From CAVQLX01 sp963811605 (GTDB lineage: Bacteria; Desulfobacterota; Binatia; DP-6), in contig CAWESA010000024.1 in the NCBI GenBank assembly GCA_963811605.1, positions 317,570 through 381,569 on the forward strand: a stretch of DNA of 64,000 nt. Reading direction: 5' to 3'. This document shows positions 1-8,867 of the stretch, piece after piece (within the stretch, counting starts at the first letter, position 1; each line of letters opens with the position of its first letter). Made by a program: the position numbers and the translations under genes. Under the pieces are notes generated by a model. It saw only the letters and a list, made by a program, of their open reading frames with translations. It was not told the origin of the DNA and searched no databases.

Positions 1-1067
1 GGGACGAGGATGCCGTCGGCTGCGAGGACGCTGTCCGGCAACCCGTCCTGCTCGATCTTCTCGGAGTCGACGTGGGTCACCTCGACGCGGCACTCGTTGG
101 CGATCCCGCCGTGCACCAGCGCCTCGTTCAGGCTCTTGTACGAATCGGTGAGGTCGACGTACTTGCCCACCATGGCGATCCGGACCGTCTCCTTCGGATT
201 CTTGAGCGTCGAGACGATGCGGCGCCAGCGCGACAGGTTGGGCGAGCCGGTGAAGGTGTTCAGCCGCTCGACGATGCGCTCGTCGAGGCCCTCCGAGTGG
301 AACACCAGCGGCACCTCGTAGATGTGGCTCACGTCCGGTGCGCTGATGACGCGGCCCTCCTCGACGTTGCAGAAGAGCGCGATCTTCGCCTTGACCTTCT
401 TCTCGAGCGGCTGCGTGGCGCGGCAGAGCAGGATGTCGGGCTGGATCCCGAACCCCGTGAGCTCCTTGACGCTGTGCTGCGTGGGCTTGGTCTTGAGCTC
501 GCCGGCGGAGACGATGTGCGGCACCAGCGTCAGGTGGACGTAGAGGGCGTTCTCGCGCCCGACGTCCCAGCCCAGCTGACGGATGGCCTCGATGAAGGGC
601 AGGCTCTCGATGTCGCCGACCGTGCCGCCGACCTCGCAGATGCAGACGTTGGCGCCCTCGGCCGCCTCGCGCAGCCGGCGCTTGATCTCGTCGGTGATGT
701 GCGGGATCACCTGGACCGTGCCGCCGAGGTAGTCCCCGCTGCGCTCCTTCTCGATGACGGTGTGGTAGACGACGCCCGTCGTGAAGTTGTTGCGGCGGCT
801 CGTGCGCGTCGAGACGTAGCGTTCGTAGTGTCCGAGGTCGAGATCGGTCTCGGCGCCGTCGTCGGTGACGAACACCTCCCCGTGCTGGAACGGACTCATC
901 GTGCCCGGGTCGACGTTGATGTAGGGATCCATCTTGACCAGCGTCACCCGCAGGCCGCGGGCCTCGAGGAGGGCGCCGATCGACGCCGACGCCACACCCT
1001 TGCCGAGCGACGAGACCACCCCGCCCGTCACGAAGATGAACTTCGTTTTCGACCCGCCCTTCGTCAT
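1..1067 (-). CDS. pyrG: CTP synthase, partial (3' end outside window)
   Basis: Converts UTP to CTP with glutamine and ATP in pyrimidine synthesis. The visible 355 residues are the whole synthase domain of a protein usually about 540-550 long; the glutaminase domain is cut off by the left edge. The N-terminus MTKGGSKTKFIFVTGG is followed by the P-loop SSLGKG and DPYINVDPGTMSP, all hallmark CTP-synthase motifs. ATG fits the family start exactly. It lies downstream of kdsB on the same strand, the usual proteobacterial kdsB-pyrG order. A separate promoter sits in the 264-base gap, so it is probably also transcribed independently. Confidence 0.97.
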   Translation of the reverse strand, partial: MTKGGSKTKFIFVTGGVVSSLGKGVASASIGALLEARGLRVTLVKMDPYINVDPGTMSPFQHGEVFVTDDGAETDLDLGHYERYVSTRTSRRNNFTTGVVYHTVIEKERSGDYLGGTVQVIPHITDEIKRRLREAAEGANVCICEVGGTVGDIESLPFIEAIRQLGWDVGRENALYVHLTLVPHIVSAGELKTKPTQHSVKELTGFGIQPDILLCRATQPLEKKVKAKIALFCNVEEGRVISAPDVSHIYEVPLVFHSEGLDERIVERLNTFTGSPNLSRWRRIVSTLKNPKETVRIAMVGKYVDLTDSYKSLNEALVHGGIANECRVEVTHVDSEKIEQDGLPDSVLAADGILV

Positions 1068-1305
1068 GCGCACCCCCCGCCATGACCCCGGGTCCGCCCT
1101 GCCCCCCACCCCGGGCCACGCAGCCGCCGCGCGCAGTGAAGCCGCCCCCGCCCCGGCACCCGGGTCCAGCACACGCGCGCGAGGCTGTCGACGACCATCA
1201 CCACGGCATGAACGAAAAACCGTAGCGCAATCTCGGAGCCGTGGCGGTCCTCTGCCAGGGCAACGGCGGGGGACGCCGCATCTCCGGAACTGGCTACGGA
1301 ACTCG

Positions 1306-1335
1306 ACTATAGAAGTCGCTCCGCGGGTGTGTCAA
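1306..1335 (-). promoter_or_regulatory. sigma-70-type promoter for pyrG
   Basis: On the minus strand a perfect -35 TTGACA (1330-1335) is followed after 18 bases by TATAGT (1306-1311), one mismatch from consensus. Transcription would start near 1299, leaving a leader of about 230 bases before the pyrG ATG. The -35 hexamer overlaps the kdsB stop codon. I saw no clear attenuator or riboswitch in the leader. Confidence 0.75.
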
Positions 1336-2120
1336 CGCGACGTCGCGCACGGCGCGCGCGGTCCCGCGCCTTCGTGTGCATCGGCTTCCATCGCACGGCG
1401 GGCGCGCGTCAGATCGTCGGCCGTATCCACCTCGATGAGCGGCGCGGCGCCGGCCCACGCCACCACGCCGATCGCGATGCCGTGCTCGAGCGCACGCAGC
1501 TGCTCGAGCGACTCGCGCCGCTCGAGTGGCGACGGCGACAGCGCGGCGAGGCGCAGGAGGACGTCACGGCGATAGGCGTACATGCCGACGTGGCGCCAGC
1601 CGACGGGCTCGCCCGCGCCGCGGATGCCGTCGCGGTCGAACGGGATCGCACCGCGCGAGAAGTAGAGCGCCCGTCCGTCCGCGCGGGTGACGACCTTGAC
1701 CACGTGCGGCGATCGCCACTCCGCCTCATCGTGCAACGGCACCGCGACGGTGGCCATGGGCAGCGCAGGCTCCGCAGCCATGCGCGCCGCGAGCCCCTCG
1801 ACCATCGCCGGATCGAGCAGGGGCAGATCACCCTGCACGTTCAGCAGGACGTCGGCCTCGAGCCCGCGCGCGACCTCGGCGAGGCGGTCGGTGCCGCTCG
1901 GGTGGTCGGGGCTCGTCATCATGGTCTCGACGCCCGCCGACGCGACGGCGTCGCGGATGCGCACGTCGTCGGTGGCGACGATCACCCGCGCGATGCCCCG
2001 CGCACGCCGCGCCCGGTCCGCCACGTGCCAGACCATCGGCCGGCCCGCGATGTCGGCCAGCGCCTTTCCCGGCAGCCGGGTCGAGCGGTGGCGGGCGGGG
2101 ATGACGACGACCGTCACCAT
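1332..2120 (-). CDS. kdsB: 3-deoxy-manno-octulosonate cytidylyltransferase
   Basis: Activates Kdo to CMP-Kdo for the lipopolysaccharide inner core, using the CTP made by its neighbour pyrG. The 262-residue protein has the family N-terminus with PARHRSTRLPGK (nucleotide binding), NVQGDLP carrying the metal-binding Asp, and IEVDTADDL near the C-terminus. Length is close to the usual 245-260. An in-frame ATG further upstream exists, but the chosen start gives the standard MVTVVVIPAR start. Its presence implies a Gram-negative outer membrane with Kdo. Confidence 0.96.
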   Translation of the reverse strand: MVTVVVIPARHRSTRLPGKALADIAGRPMVWHVADRARRARGIARVIVATDDVRIRDAVASAGVETMMTSPDHPSGTDRLAEVARGLEADVLLNVQGDLPLLDPAMVEGLAARMAAEPALPMATVAVPLHDEAEWRSPHVVKVVTRADGRALYFSRGAIPFDRDGIRGAGEPVGWRHVGMYAYRRDVLLRLAALSPSPLERRESLEQLRALEHGIAIGVVAWAGAAPLIEVDTADDLTRARRAMEADAHEGAGPRAPCATSR

Positions 2121-2172
2121 GCGCGCCCCGTAGCGCACTCGGCCCGCCCCCGCCACCGCCGCATCCTGCGGC

Positions 2173-3159
2173 TCATCCCCACCAGGCCGCGGCACGCTCG
2201 AAGCACCAGAACGCGGCCAGCGTCCCCATGACGTAGACGGGCGCGCGCCGCGACCAGACGGGCCGGCCGGGCCGGAGCGGCAGGAGGAGACGAGCCGCGA
2301 TCAGCAGGACGGCGACGAACGCGATCTGGCCCGCCTCGATGCCGGCATTGAAGGCGAACAGGGCGACCGGGACCTCGCCGGCCGGCAGCCCGGCCTCGCG
2401 CAGCGCGCCGGCGAAGCCGAGCCCGTGCAGCAAGCCGAACACGAAGGCCATCGACCACGGGTGGCGGCGCATCACGGTCGAGCGGCGGTCGCCGTCGCGT
2501 GCCAGCTCGATCGCGAGCACCAGCACGCTGGCGGCGATCGCCAGCTCGACGGGGCGTACCGGCACGGCGGTGTAGCCGAGCACGGCGAGCGAGAGCGTGA
2601 CGCTGTGTCCCGCCGTGAAGGCGCTCACGGTGCCGAGCACGCGCCGCGCCGTTCCCGCCAGGAGGACTAGGCCGATCACGAACAGGAGGTGATCCGGTCC
2701 GGTGAGGATGTGGACGATCCCGAGACGGAGATAGCTCCGGCCGACGTCCCACGGTCGCGGGCGCTCCGGCACGATGAGCGACGCGGCCCCCGCCGACAGC
2801 ACGCCCTGCACGACGCGTCCGTCGGCGAGGACGACGCGCACCACCCCGGCGAGCGGGGCGGACAGGCCGTCGATGCCGACGCGCGAGCCGATCAGGGCGC
2901 CGCACTGCGCCGTCCAGCGCGTCACCAGGCCCGACCCCTCCTCGCGCGTGGTCGGGGGCTCGACGGTACGGCAGCCTGCGGGCAAGGCCGGCCCGAGGGC
3001 GGTCCCCCGGGGATGCAGCAGGGGCGTCTTCCAGGCGACCGCCACCCGGCCGCCGCCGAGATCGCGGAGCTCGAGCAGGACCGGCGCCAGCGGGTGGGCC
3101 GCGACGTCGCAGCGCAGTGCCATCAGCGCGATCAGGCCGAGCACGGCGCGGAGCGACAT
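2173..3159 (-). CDS. HupE/UreJ-family membrane protein
   Basis: A 328-residue membrane protein. Residues 1-21 form a signal peptide (cleavage probably after DVAA). Residues 22 to about 139 form an exported domain, and the rest is a HupE/UreJ_2-type helical bundle beginning with GIVHILTGPDHLLFVIG and containing FGLLHGLGFAG. His- and Asp-bearing helices of this type are associated with nickel/metal handling in HupE/UreJ, but the substrate here is unknown. It is divergent from the DUF3604 and parvulin genes; I associate these three families with each other in other genomes (from memory, not checked). The start is set by the signal peptide. Confidence 0.85.
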   Translation of the reverse strand: MSLRAVLGLIALMALRCDVAAHPLAPVLLELRDLGGGRVAVAWKTPLLHPRGTALGPALPAGCRTVEPPTTREEGSGLVTRWTAQCGALIGSRVGIDGLSAPLAGVVRVVLADGRVVQGVLSAGAASLIVPERPRPWDVGRSYLRLGIVHILTGPDHLLFVIGLVLLAGTARRVLGTVSAFTAGHSVTLSLAVLGYTAVPVRPVELAIAASVLVLAIELARDGDRRSTVMRRHPWSMAFVFGLLHGLGFAGALREAGLPAGEVPVALFAFNAGIEAGQIAFVAVLLIAARLLLPLRPGRPVWSRRAPVYVMGTLAAFWCFERAAAWWG

Positions 3160-3237
3160 TGCCGGCAGTCTACGCCCGGGGGTCGGGAGGGCCAAAACGC
3201 TCGACAGCCGGGCCGCGGAACTCGTAGGGTGAGGGTC

Positions 3238-5607
3238 GTGAAGTCGTGCGGCGCGCTGCTCGCGATCGCGGCCCTGGCCGTCGCGGCGGCCGCCGCGCCC
3301 GTCCCCTGGCAGCGCACGGAGACGCGCGCGCCGTGCACCGCCTTCGACCCCCTGCGTATGCCGTTCTTCGGCGACCTGCACATCCACACGCGCTTCTCCG
3401 CCGACGCCTACATCTTCGGCACCCGCGTCGACCCGCGCGGCGCGTACGACTACGCCCGCGGGCTGGCCGCGCTGACGCTCGCGGACGCGGACGAGGCACA
3501 GACGCGGCTCTCGCACCGCATCGACCGGCCACTCGACTTCGCCGCCGTCACGGACCACGCGGAGTTCTACGGCGAGGTCGATCTCTGCTCCACGCCCGGC
3601 TCGTCCGTCTACGACGAGAACCTCTGCCGGCAGCTGCGCCAGGCGGAGCCGGACCTGTCGAACCGCTTCCCCGTGACGGTGAACTGGCTCTTCCCGGCGG
3701 GCATCGCCGAGCCACCGCCCTCGCTGCCGTTCTGCTTCCTGCCCGGCGTGGACTGCGACGCCGCCGCGGTGTCGGTGTGGCACGAGATCCAGGCCGCCGC
3801 GGAGGGCGCGTACGACCGCACGGAGGCGTGCGCCTTCACGACCTTCATCGGCTACGAGCACACCACGAGCCCGCTCGGACGCCACATGCACCGCAACATC
3901 ATCTTCCGCAACGAGCACGTGCCGCCGTTCGCGGCGAGCCATCTGGAGACGTGGCGCGACGGCCTGCCGCAGGGCATCTGGTCGGCGGTCGAGACCCAGT
4001 GCCTGCACGCCGGCATCGGCTGCGACGCGCTCATCATCCCCCACAACTCGAACCTGAGTGGCGGGATGCAGTTCCAGGACCCCGCGGACGCCGCCGAGGC
4101 GCAGCGCCGCCAGGACCTCGAGCCGCTCGTCGAGCTGCACCAGCTGAAGGGCAACTCGGAGTGCCGCTTCGACCGCCTCGCGGGTCTGGGCGCGGGGACG
4201 GCGGACGAGCTGTGCACGTTCGAGCAGCTGCCGGCCGCCCATGAGGGACCCGACGAGGGGCCCCCGCCGATCGAGCGCTACCCGCTGCGCAACCTGGTGC
4301 GCAATGCCTTGAAGGATGGCCTGGCGCTCGAGCAACGGCTCGGCGCCAATCCCTTCCGGTTCGGGTTCGTCGGCAGCACCGACAACCACAACGGTCTCGG
4401 CGGCGGCGTCGACGAGTCGACGTGGGACGGCAGCGGGGGCAACAACGACCCGACGCCGGCACGGCAGATCGCGCAATCGTTCCGCAACAACCCGGGCGGT
4501 CTCGCAGTGGCCTGGGCCGAGGAAAACTCGCGCGATGCCCTCTTCGACGCCCTCCGCCGGCGCGAGACGTACGCCACCAGCGGCACGCGGCCGGTGGTCC
4601 GCTTCTTCGGCGGGGACCTGACCGACGTGCGCTGCGGCCACGACGACTTCGTCTCCACCGCCTACGCCAGCGGCACGCCCATGGGCGGCGAGCTCGGCGC
4701 CGTGGCGGGCGCGGCGAGTCCGCGCTTCGCGGTGTGGGCGATGAAGGACGCCGGCACGGCCGAGCGGCCCGGCGTCGATCTCCAGCGCGTGCAGATCGTC
4801 AAGGGCTGGGTCGACGCGACCGGGACGACGCACGAGCGCGTGTTCGACGTCGCGGGCGACGCGGCCGGCAACGCCGGCGTCGATCCCGCCACCTGTGCGC
4901 CCGTCGGCGCGGGCCACGCCGAGCTCTGCACGGTGTGGCGCGATCCCGGCTTCGTCCGCGGCGAGCGTGCCTTCTACTATGCGCGCATCCTCGAGAACCC
5001 GACCTGCCGCTGGACCACGCTCGTGTGCAAGGCAGCCGGCGTCGACCCACTGTCGCCCGACTGCGCCACCCAGGCCGCCTCGGCGTCGGACGACTTCGCC
5101 GATTGCTGTCGCGGAACGACCAACGACCCGACGGCGGAGCCGCTCATCCAGGAACGCGCCTGGACGTCGCCCATCTGGTACAAGCCCGAAGCCATCGCCC
5201 GGATGACGGGACGCGTCGGGTTCGGCAGGCGCCCCGCGACCGATCGTCTCGTGCTCCACGTCTCGTTCGGCGCGGCCGGCCCGGTCGACCTCGGCCGCGA
5301 GGACCTGACCGTGCGGCTGGCCGACGACGACGAGCTGCTCGCGTTCACCGTCCCGCGCGATCCGCGCGCCCGGAGGACGCGGCGCTTGCGGCTGGCCGGC
5401 GTCGGCCGGGTCACGATCGCCGTGCGGCGCGACGGCACCGTGCGACTCGCGGTCCGTACGAGTCGCCGCGATCTGTCCGCCGCCGATCGGGCCGATCACA
5501 TGGTGACCCTCTCGCTGGCGTCCGGGACCTACCGCGCGGCCACCACACGGCGCTGGGTCATGCGCGGCAGCCGGCTGGTCACGCCCGCACCGCGACGCGC
5601 GCGATGA
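3238..5607 (+). CDS. DUF3604 exported protein (PHP-like metal site)
   Basis: A 789-residue exported protein of the DUF3604 family, function not established. The GTG start gives a signal peptide (KSCGALLAIAALAVAAAAA). The family core begins with GDLHIHTRFSADAYIFG, with His48 and His50 forming a PHP-type metal-binding HxH, followed by DFAAVTDHAEFYG and later GSTDNHNGLGG. This suggests a metallo-phosphoesterase-like fold (inference). The last roughly 120 residues (after WYKPEAIARM) form an extra beta-rich segment with many basic residues. The stop overlaps the parvulin ATG by four bases (ATGA), so the two are translationally coupled. Confidence 0.85.
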   Translation: MKSCGALLAIAALAVAAAAAPVPWQRTETRAPCTAFDPLRMPFFGDLHIHTRFSADAYIFGTRVDPRGAYDYARGLAALTLADADEAQTRLSHRIDRPLDFAAVTDHAEFYGEVDLCSTPGSSVYDENLCRQLRQAEPDLSNRFPVTVNWLFPAGIAEPPPSLPFCFLPGVDCDAAAVSVWHEIQAAAEGAYDRTEACAFTTFIGYEHTTSPLGRHMHRNIIFRNEHVPPFAASHLETWRDGLPQGIWSAVETQCLHAGIGCDALIIPHNSNLSGGMQFQDPADAAEAQRRQDLEPLVELHQLKGNSECRFDRLAGLGAGTADELCTFEQLPAAHEGPDEGPPPIERYPLRNLVRNALKDGLALEQRLGANPFRFGFVGSTDNHNGLGGGVDESTWDGSGGNNDPTPARQIAQSFRNNPGGLAVAWAEENSRDALFDALRRRETYATSGTRPVVRFFGGDLTDVRCGHDDFVSTAYASGTPMGGELGAVAGAASPRFAVWAMKDAGTAERPGVDLQRVQIVKGWVDATGTTHERVFDVAGDAAGNAGVDPATCAPVGAGHAELCTVWRDPGFVRGERAFYYARILENPTCRWTTLVCKAAGVDPLSPDCATQAASASDDFADCCRGTTNDPTAEPLIQERAWTSPIWYKPEAIARMTGRVGFGRRPATDRLVLHVSFGAAGPVDLGREDLTVRLADDDELLAFTVPRDPRARRTRRLRLAGVGRVTIAVRRDGTVRLAVRTSRRDLSAADRADHMVTLSLASGTYRAATTRRWVMRGSRLVTPAPRRAR

Positions 5608-6554
5608 GACGCGCGCTGCACGCCCCGGCTCTCCACTTCCTCGCCGCCGGGGGCCTGCTGTTCGCGCTTCGCATCTGGTGGCTGCCGTCGACGACCGAGC
5701 CCGATCGGCCGCGCATCGTGCTGACGGGGGCGGACGTCGAGCGCCTGCGCGCGGCGTGGACGGCGCAGCATGGCGCACCGCCGGACGGCGCCGGGATCCG
5801 GGCCCTGCTCGATGATGCGGTCGACGAGGAGATCCTCTACCGCGAAGCGATCGCCGCCGGGCTCGACCGGCGGGATCCACTCGTCCAGACTCGCCTGGTC
5901 AAGCTTGCCAGCTTCCTCGGCGACGCCTCCGAGGGCGACGGCGCGGCGGGCACGCTGGCACCGGACCGGCTGGACCTGGCGGCGCACGACATCGTCGTCC
6001 GGCGTCACCTGATCCAGGTGATGCGGCTCGCGCTCGCGCACGTCGGCCCGGACGACATGCCGTCCGACGCGGATCTGCGCGCCTATCTCGACGGGCACGA
6101 AGACCGCTTCCGCCAGGGCCCGCTGGTGCGCCTGACCCACGTCTTCCTCGCCCGCGATCGGCACGGCAGTGCGCTCGCGCACGACGCGACGCGGCTCCTC
6201 GACGAGCTGCGCCGCGACGACGCCTCTCCCGACACGGCACCCTCCCGCGGCGAACCGTTCCTGCGTGGCGCTCATCCGCCGGCCGCGTCACCGGCCGCGC
6301 TGGACCGCCTGTTCGGACCGGGCTTCGCGGCCGCGATCGACCGGGCCCCGGTCGGTCGGTGGATCGGTCCGGTGGCCGGAAGCTACGGCCTGCATCTGGT
6401 GTGGATCCACGAGCGCACGCCGGCCCGCATGCCGTCGCCGGACGCGGTACGGGCGCAGCTGACGCACGGCTTCCTCGAGGCCGCCGGCCGGGAGCGGCTG
6501 CGGGCGGCGCTCGCGCGCCTGCGCGTGCGCTACCAGATCAGCATCGGGCCCTGA
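5604..6554 (+). CDS. membrane-anchored parvulin-type peptidyl-prolyl isomerase
   Basis: A 316-residue PpiC/SurA-like foldase. One transmembrane helix at residues 8-28 is followed by a periplasmic region with a SurA-N-like helical part (LLDDAVDEEILYREAIAAGLDRRD) and a parvulin domain at about 130-240, with VRLTHVFLARD and IGPVAGSYGLHLVWIHERTP. It probably assists folding of exported proteins. Being coupled to the DUF3604 gene, it may serve that protein specifically (inference). It converges on the helicase gene 23 bases downstream. Confidence 0.86.
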   Translation: MRRALHAPALHFLAAGGLLFALRIWWLPSTTEPDRPRIVLTGADVERLRAAWTAQHGAPPDGAGIRALLDDAVDEEILYREAIAAGLDRRDPLVQTRLVKLASFLGDASEGDGAAGTLAPDRLDLAAHDIVVRRHLIQVMRLALAHVGPDDMPSDADLRAYLDGHEDRFRQGPLVRLTHVFLARDRHGSALAHDATRLLDELRRDDASPDTAPSRGEPFLRGAHPPAASPAALDRLFGPGFAAAIDRAPVGRWIGPVAGSYGLHLVWIHERTPARMPSPDAVRAQLTHGFLEAAGRERLRAALARLRVRYQISIGP

Positions 6555-6577
6555 GGCGGCCGCGGTCGCGCGACGGC

Positions 6578-7885
6578 TCAGCCCTGGGGGCGTCCGCGCC
6601 GCCGGTGGCGCTGCCGGGCGTGCGCGGCGCCGGCCGGGCGCCCGGCCGGGGGTGGCCGGTCGCGATGCGGCTCGCGCTGGCGCGCCCGCGCATCGACCCG
6701 GCGAGCACGGCTGGAGGCGAGACGCTCCCGCAGCGGGATCTCGAGACGTTCCGTCGCGGTGCGCTCGTAGTCGAACCCGGGCAGGGTGACGCGCGGCAAG
6801 CGCTTGCCGATCGCGCGCTCGATGGCCCGCAGCTCGCCTTCCTCCTCGGGGGCCACGAACGTGAAGGCTTCCCCGGTGGCTTCCGCGCGGCCGGTCCGGC
6901 CGACGCGGTGGATGTAGTCGTCGGGCGCGCCGGGCACGTCGAAGTTGATCACGTGGCTGAGCGCCTCGACGTCGATGCCGCGCGCGGCGATGTCGGTCGC
7001 GACCAGGATGCGGAAGGTCCCGGCCTTGAAGCCCGCGAGCGCCGCCGTGCGCTGCGCCTGGGTGCGGTTGCCGTGAATGCGCGCGCACGAGACGTGGCGC
7101 GTTTCGAGGAACTGGGCCACCCGGTTGGCGCGGTGCTTGGTGCGCGTGAAGACCAGCACGCTCTTCACGTCGCCCCGCTTGAGCAGCTCGAACAGCAGCG
7201 TGCTCTTCAACGCCTGCGGCACCGGATAAACCGCCTGCGTGATCCCGACCGCCGGCGCCGCCTTGCGCTCGAGGTTCACCGTCGCCGGGTTGCGCAACAT
7301 CTCGCGCGAGAGCTGCACGATCGGCGGCGGCATCGTCGCCGAGAAGAACAGCGTCTGCCGACGCGGCGGCAGATGGCGCAGGACGCGCCGGATGTCAGGG
7401 AGGAAGCCCATGTCGAGCATGCGGTCGGCTTCGTCCAGCACCAGCACCTCGAGGCCGGCGAGGCGCGCGTACGGATGCCGGAAGTGGTCGAGCAGCCGGC
7501 CGGGTGTCGCGACGATCACGTCCACCCCGCTCCGGAACGCATGCTCCTGCGGCCCCATGCCGACGCCGCCAAAGACCGCGGCACCCGACAGCGGGGTGTG
7601 CACGGCGAGCTCGTCGAAGTGAACCCCGATCTGCGCCGCCAGCTCGCGCGTCGGAGTCAGGACGAGCGCGCGCGTCGCGCCGCGCCGCTTGCCGAGCAGG
7701 CGCTGCATGATCGGCAGGAGGAAGGCTGCGGTCTTGCCGCTGCCGGTCATGGCGCACGCCAGCACGTCGTGACCCGCGAGCGCCGGGGGAATGGCGTCCT
7801 GCTGGACGGGCGTCGGACGGGTGAATCCCATCTCGCGCACGGCACGCAGCAACACCGCATCGAGTCCGAGACCGCTGAACGGCAT
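6578..7885 (-). CDS. DEAD-box ATP-dependent RNA helicase (RhlE-like)
   Basis: A 435-residue RNA helicase with all family motifs in order: Q motif GFTRPTPVQQDAIP, motif I AMTGSGKT, Ia PTRELA, Ib TPGRLLD, motif II DEAD, motif III SAT, then ATDIAARGID and HRVGRTGRAE in the second RecA domain. The C-terminal 40 residues are a basic Arg/Pro-rich tail, as in RhlE-type enzymes, likely for RNA binding. The start MPFSGLGL matches the family; a much longer open frame upstream is antisense to the thioredoxin gene. Role: RNA remodelling, probably ribosome or mRNA turnover (family knowledge). Confidence 0.95.
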   Translation of the reverse strand: MPFSGLGLDAVLLRAVREMGFTRPTPVQQDAIPPALAGHDVLACAMTGSGKTAAFLLPIMQRLLGKRRGATRALVLTPTRELAAQIGVHFDELAVHTPLSGAAVFGGVGMGPQEHAFRSGVDVIVATPGRLLDHFRHPYARLAGLEVLVLDEADRMLDMGFLPDIRRVLRHLPPRRQTLFFSATMPPPIVQLSREMLRNPATVNLERKAAPAVGITQAVYPVPQALKSTLLFELLKRGDVKSVLVFTRTKHRANRVAQFLETRHVSCARIHGNRTQAQRTAALAGFKAGTFRILVATDIAARGIDVEALSHVINFDVPGAPDDYIHRVGRTGRAEATGEAFTFVAPEEEGELRAIERAIGKRLPRVTLPGFDYERTATERLEIPLRERLASSRARRVDARARQREPHRDRPPPAGRPAGAAHARQRHRRRGRPQG

Positions 7886-7967
7886 GAGCGCCCGGGCCTT
7901 AGCACGCGAGTCGGCACATGGGCGAGGGGCTTGTCTTCGCCCCCGGGCGTGCGCAGGGTGGAGGACC

Positions 7968-8816
7968 ATGCCTGAGAGCGAGTGGGTCGTCGACGTCGGC
8001 GACAGCGATTTCGAGACGGCGGTGCTCGAGCGATCCGCGACCACGCCGGTGGTGGTGGACTTCTGGGCGCCGTGGTGCGGGCCCTGCCGGGCCATCGGGC
8101 CGCTGCTCGAACGCCTCGCCGACGAGCATCGGGGGGCCTTCATCCTGGCCAAGGTGAACGTGGACGAAGCGCCGGCGGTGGCGCAGGCGTTCGGCATCCA
8201 GAGCATCCCGGCCGTGAAGGCGTTCCGCGACGGCATGCTGGCGGGCGAGTTCGTCGGCGCGCAGCCGGAGAGCACCGTGCGCCAGCTGCTCGCCCTGGTG
8301 CTGCCGACCGCAGCCGATACCCTGGTATCCGCGGCGGCCGGCCTGCCGCCTGCCGATGCAGAGGCGAAGCTCCGCGAGGCGCTGGCGCTGGAGCCGCGCC
8401 ACGCGGGCGCGCTGCTCGGTCTCGCCCGCCTCCTCGCCGCACGCAAGGAGACGACGGAAGCGCTGCGCCTGCTCGAGCTCGTCTCGCCGCCCTCGCCCCT
8501 GCTGGCGGATGCGGAGCGCCTGGCGGCCGAGCTGCGCACCCGCGGCGACGGTGCGGGCGACGAGGCGGCGCTGCGCGCGCGCGTGGCGGCCGACCCGGAC
8601 GACCTGCAGGCGCGGCTCGATCTCGGACGCGCGCTCGCCGCGCTCGGGCGGCACGAGGACGCGCTCGCCGAGCTGCTCGACCTCGTCAAACGCGACCGCC
8701 AGTTCGGTGACGACGGCGCCCGCAAGGCGATGGTCGACCTGTTCGCCGTGCTCGGGTCCGATCATCCGCTGACCGATCGATTCCGCGGCGAGCTGGCCAA
8801 GGCCCTGTTCCGCTGA
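7968..8816 (+). CDS. cnoX: thioredoxin-TPR chaperone (CnoX/YbbN-like)
   Basis: A 282-residue protein with an N-terminal thioredoxin domain (residues 10-110) holding the active site W36-C37-G38-P39-C40, and a C-terminal TPR-like helical region (about 120-282) with repeats such as AAADPDDLQARLDLGRALAALGRHEDAL. Layout and length match CnoX/YbbN, a chaperedoxin that holds oxidised proteins for GroEL. E. coli CnoX lacks the CxxC, but versions with it are known, so this one may also be redox-active. GTGGAGG just upstream of the ATG is a good ribosome-binding site. Confidence 0.88.
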   Translation: MPESEWVVDVGDSDFETAVLERSATTPVVVDFWAPWCGPCRAIGPLLERLADEHRGAFILAKVNVDEAPAVAQAFGIQSIPAVKAFRDGMLAGEFVGAQPESTVRQLLALVLPTAADTLVSAAAGLPPADAEAKLREALALEPRHAGALLGLARLLAARKETTEALRLLELVSPPSPLLADAERLAAELRTRGDGAGDEAALRARVAADPDDLQARLDLGRALAALGRHEDALAELLDLVKRDRQFGDDGARKAMVDLFAVLGSDHPLTDRFRGELAKALFR

Positions 8817-8867
8817 TCGAGGCGTCTTGCTGGCCCGCCGGCGTCAGGTCGGGTAGCGTCCCGGCGC

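Noticed and set aside
2173..5880. A 1235-codon minus-strand open frame
   Set aside because: Only the last 328 codons code for the HupE-like protein; the rest is antisense to the DUF3604 gene and shows only GC-driven composition.
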